A stretch of DNA of 64,000 nucleotides. It comes from Musa acuminata AAA Group. Taxonomy: Eukaryota > Streptophyta > Magnoliopsida > Zingiberales > Musaceae. Positions 61,371-64,000 of this stretch are shown here, in pieces. Position 1 is the first letter of the stretch; every line of letters starts with the position of its first letter. Made by a program: the position numbers and the translations under genes. The DNA is taken from positions 34,409,501 to 34,473,500 of the forward strand of contig NC_088339.1 of NCBI RefSeq assembly GCF_036884655.1, in the 5' to 3' direction. The notes under the pieces were generated by a model. It was not told where the DNA came from. It saw nothing but the letters and a program-made list of their open reading frames with translations, and ran no database searches.

Positions 61371-63975
61371 ACAGGGAGGAGAAGAAAAAAAGAGAGAGAG
61401 AGAGAGAGATAATAAAAAGGAAACCGTATTCCTTCATTATCCATCTCATCAATTCCCATCCACCATATTTTCCTTATTTTTCCCATCCGTTACATCTTGA
61501 TCAGACGGCTTTTGCGATGCAATTGCCTTTTTGTTATTATTTTTTGTCATTGCTGTTAATTAGTAATTATGTCTGTTTCTTCTCTTCGTAAACGAAAGTG
61601 TCGGTGAGGGAAATCATGAGGGTGAGGTCACCGCGGACGGGATGGGAAGCTATAACGACAATTAAAAGAAAGCTCCATCATTTCCCACGCTGATCCTGAT
61701 GCATGGCATGATTGTTTCCAGGTGGCCTCCTCTCCTCCCATGGAAACTTTGGAAGCGCACTTCACTGCAAAAGTCGAAGCGGTTTAAAACAGAAAGATGA
61801 AGCCTTACTCTGCCTCTGAAATGATTTCTCACTCGCTCTCTCTCCTTTTTATTTAATGCATCCGAGTTAGAAAGAGGAATGTATCTGTGAATCTTTCAGA
61901 CGATGTTGGGATTAGAATAAGGTAGTGTGGGATTGTTTTGGATCCAGTGCACATGTGATCATGTGAAGCTCTTCCGGAGAAGGAATGTCGCCTTTCTAAG
62001 GCACCATTTCCTTCGTTCCTGCTCAGCATGGAATCATTATTATTTTTATTATGACGATGCTTGGAGCTTAACATTCGTCCTAGGCAAGATTTTTTATCAT
62101 ATTAATATTTGCATTTGAGACGACTTCATTTAGCATCCTAGTGGCTTTGCATACACTAATTTGAACTTTTGTACATTGGTATATAAATACGCCATCCTCT
62201 AAAAGTATGGGGAAAAGGGACACACGCTCTGGCCCTGGATAACTTAGATGCAATTGATTGCCATGTATGGAAGAGTAAATGGCATTCTCATCTTGAAGAC
62301 AAAATAGGAATCGTTCTTTTTGTTAAATGTTGCTAGAGGTGCTGGTAATATCATCGTCTTAAAACTTTCTATCTTTTAGATAATTTCTTGAAATTGTATT
62401 TTTCCTGGTAATTGATTTCACACGTCAGTCTTCCTCGTGTTCAATTGAAATACACTAACCATGGCTGAGGCCTGAGTTGTCGATCTACTGCTGTAATTGG
62501 TGATGAACACTTAGCAAAAGTGGTCTTCAGGGAGAGAATATCCTTGAAAGTGAATAGAGATTTAACTAACTGAGAACTGGAATGATGAGCTAAGAACAGA
62601 TCCATGGACGTGAATCCCCAGATCAACAGTAATGTAAACAAAGGTCTGAGGTGGAAGATATATGCTCCGGCCTGTACTTTATTCCATTGCATGCCCGACT
62701 TGGTCTTACTCTTCCCAGCATTAAGATTCTGTTTCTGGTATATACTCGCATCGGAGAACAGAGCAGTTCCATGCTAGATCAGTCTTGAACTGGATCATAT
62801 TGTTTTGATGGCGAATAGAAATTTGTAAGCCATATGATTTTGAGACTTGATGACCAGAGAGCATGATTACATTTCAAGTGGAATGGAGCTGATACAGGCC
62901 AATAGGAATCGATTTGATTCGGTTCATCATCAATTCATACTAGGATGCTTAAGTTCTATTAAGGGTATATATATATTTGGTCCCCCTGAATCGATTCTAC
63001 TCGTCATCAAGAACAACAAAAAGAACATGGTTGGCATTCGAATTTGAGAACTCTAAGCAATTCACAGTAAAAAAAATGGATTGCACCAATCCAAAGTTAC
63101 TGACCCTCCTCAAGACAATTGGCTTCATCTCACTCAAGAATTTTTTGAATATATATATATATATATATATATGATTTTCAGAATATTTGACTGAATGTTC
63201 CAAAATTTTTGCAGAACATCCTATTTTTTGTAAATAATCATTTTGGCAATGATTTTCATCGAACCCATCATCACTTCCATCTTGCATAATTTTTACACCG
63301 TTTTTGTTATGCTCACTCACAACTCTCATACGAGGAAGGAGAAGATATAAGAGCTATTGTCGACTTTTGTCGGATCCCTCTTGCATGTGTAGAGATGATA
63401 ACATATCCAATGAGACTAGCAGGATTTTCAAAGGCAATGATGGCCCTCGTATCCTCTCTTCTCTCGTGCGAGAGCCACGGGTGAGCACAACAATAGCTAC
63501 ATGGGCGAGGCGACTAGGCGTAGGTTTAGGACAATGACGATGAGTGTTGCATATGGTTCTCATAATGTTTTCGTACTTGTACGAGGGTCATGAATAAGAT
63601 GTGTAGAGTTAGGATAGACAAAATCAATGATAATAACGAGACCGATGAAAATAAGGATAAAATGATCTTTTATCGTGTGTGTATATATATACCAGTCTAC
63701 ACCGCTGAAAATAAGGACAAAATCAATGGCTACACCGCTGTACCAGCCTAACCCGATTCGTCCGCCCGCGCACGTTAGCCGTTTTCTCTCTCCTCCTCTT
63801 TGTACCCTACAATTAGTGATGGGTTTTTGAATCTGATTGACGAGAGGGATCCGCGGGGTGGAGGTGTGAAACCCTGGCCTACAATTCTTGAGCCGGGGGG
63901 GAATCGCTGGTGGGAGATTGGAGATGTAGTGGGAGGGAGGGAGAATCTACCGAAGGAGTAAAGATTGGAAGGACG
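61371..63975. other. Intergenic DNA downstream of KRP
   Basis: The left part is KRP 3' untranslated region, with a GA-rich run at about 61390-61410. No further gene is supported before the possible start at 63976. A TA microsatellite lies at 63149-63172, and a small duplicated block (ctacaccgctg...aaataagga(c/t)aaaat) lies around 63645-63745. Confidence 0.45.
63149..63172. repeat. (AT)n microsatellite
   Basis: A pure AT run of about 24 bp. Confidence 0.93.
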
Positions 63976-64000
63976 ATGTCGTGGTTGTCGAGCCAGGAGA
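63976..64000 (+). CDS. Possible start of a gene cut by the window edge
   Basis: An ATG in good context (aggacgATGTCG) begins MSWLSSQE and stays open to the last base. The preceding 200 bases become GC-rich, with a pyrimidine-rich tract at about 63785-63800 and purine-rich leader-like sequence, resembling other gene starts in this window. Eight codons are too few to identify a family, so this call rests on context only. Confidence 0.3.

Noticed and set aside
1..64000. tRNA genes, known plant microRNA sequences, CRISPR arrays or operons
   Set aside because: I scanned by eye for tRNA T-loop motifs and common mature microRNA sequences on both strands and found none convincing; CRISPR arrays and operons are not expected in plant nuclear DNA and none was seen. 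A covariance-model search would be needed to exclude RNA genes.

Overview
The window is nuclear DNA of a flowering plant. Genes have GT-AG introns, long AT-rich introns, GC-rich first exons that fade to AT-rich 3' exons, and plant-only families (ATL RING-H2, KRP/ICK, PDX3 fusion, DUF1645). The GC-rich 5' ends and protein sequences suggest a commelinid monocot. I lean toward a banana-like (Musaceae) genome, but the sequence alone does not prove that. Eight protein-coding genes are supported, and a ninth may begin at the right edge.

Layout. 1-4.9 kb is AT-rich and repetitive: an 8-copy ~75-bp tandem repeat, a TA microsatellite and a diverged ~170-bp satellite-like array. At 4.9-6.4 kb lies an intronless ATL-type RING-H2 E3 ligase gene (+) whose leader and start region are duplicated as two 197-bp units. 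At 8.3-9.4 kb is a group Ia bHLH transcription factor gene (-) with an in-frame TGA between its conserved N-terminus and the bHLH domain. At 10.2-16.2 kb is a complete Ty1/copia LTR retrotransposon (499-bp LTRs with 4 differences, 5-bp target duplication TTCTA) whose gag-pol frame has five stops and one frameshift. 16.2-19.5 kb is gene-poor with minor repeats. At 19.6-27.5 kb is the 13-exon gene (-) for the bifunctional NAD(P)HX epimerase / pyridoxine 5'-phosphate oxidase. At 30.7-32.5 kb is a six-exon D-type cyclin (-). At 36.2-37.9 kb is a six-exon patatin-like phospholipase (+), with a relic of a second copy near 39.8 kb. At 40.1-41.0 kb is a DUF1645 gene (-). At 42.4-54.7 kb is a 12-exon CTLH/CRA-domain gene (-) with a LINE 3' fragment in a 4.2-kb intron. 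54.7-60.4 kb has no gene I can support. At 60.5-61.4 kb is a four-exon KRP/ICK cyclin-dependent kinase inhibitor (+). The last 25 bases may open another CDS (MSWLSSQE...).

The genes are independently promoted and do not form a cluster or pathway. The one functional link is that a D-type cyclin and a KRP inhibitor, which act in opposite directions on the same CDK complexes, lie about 28 kb apart. I found no convincing undescribed system. The most useful observations are structural: a copia element whose gag start codon appears to lie in the LTR and to be joined by splicing, the start-region duplication in the ATL gene, the in-frame stop in the bHLH gene, and a duplicated splice acceptor in the PDX3-type gene.
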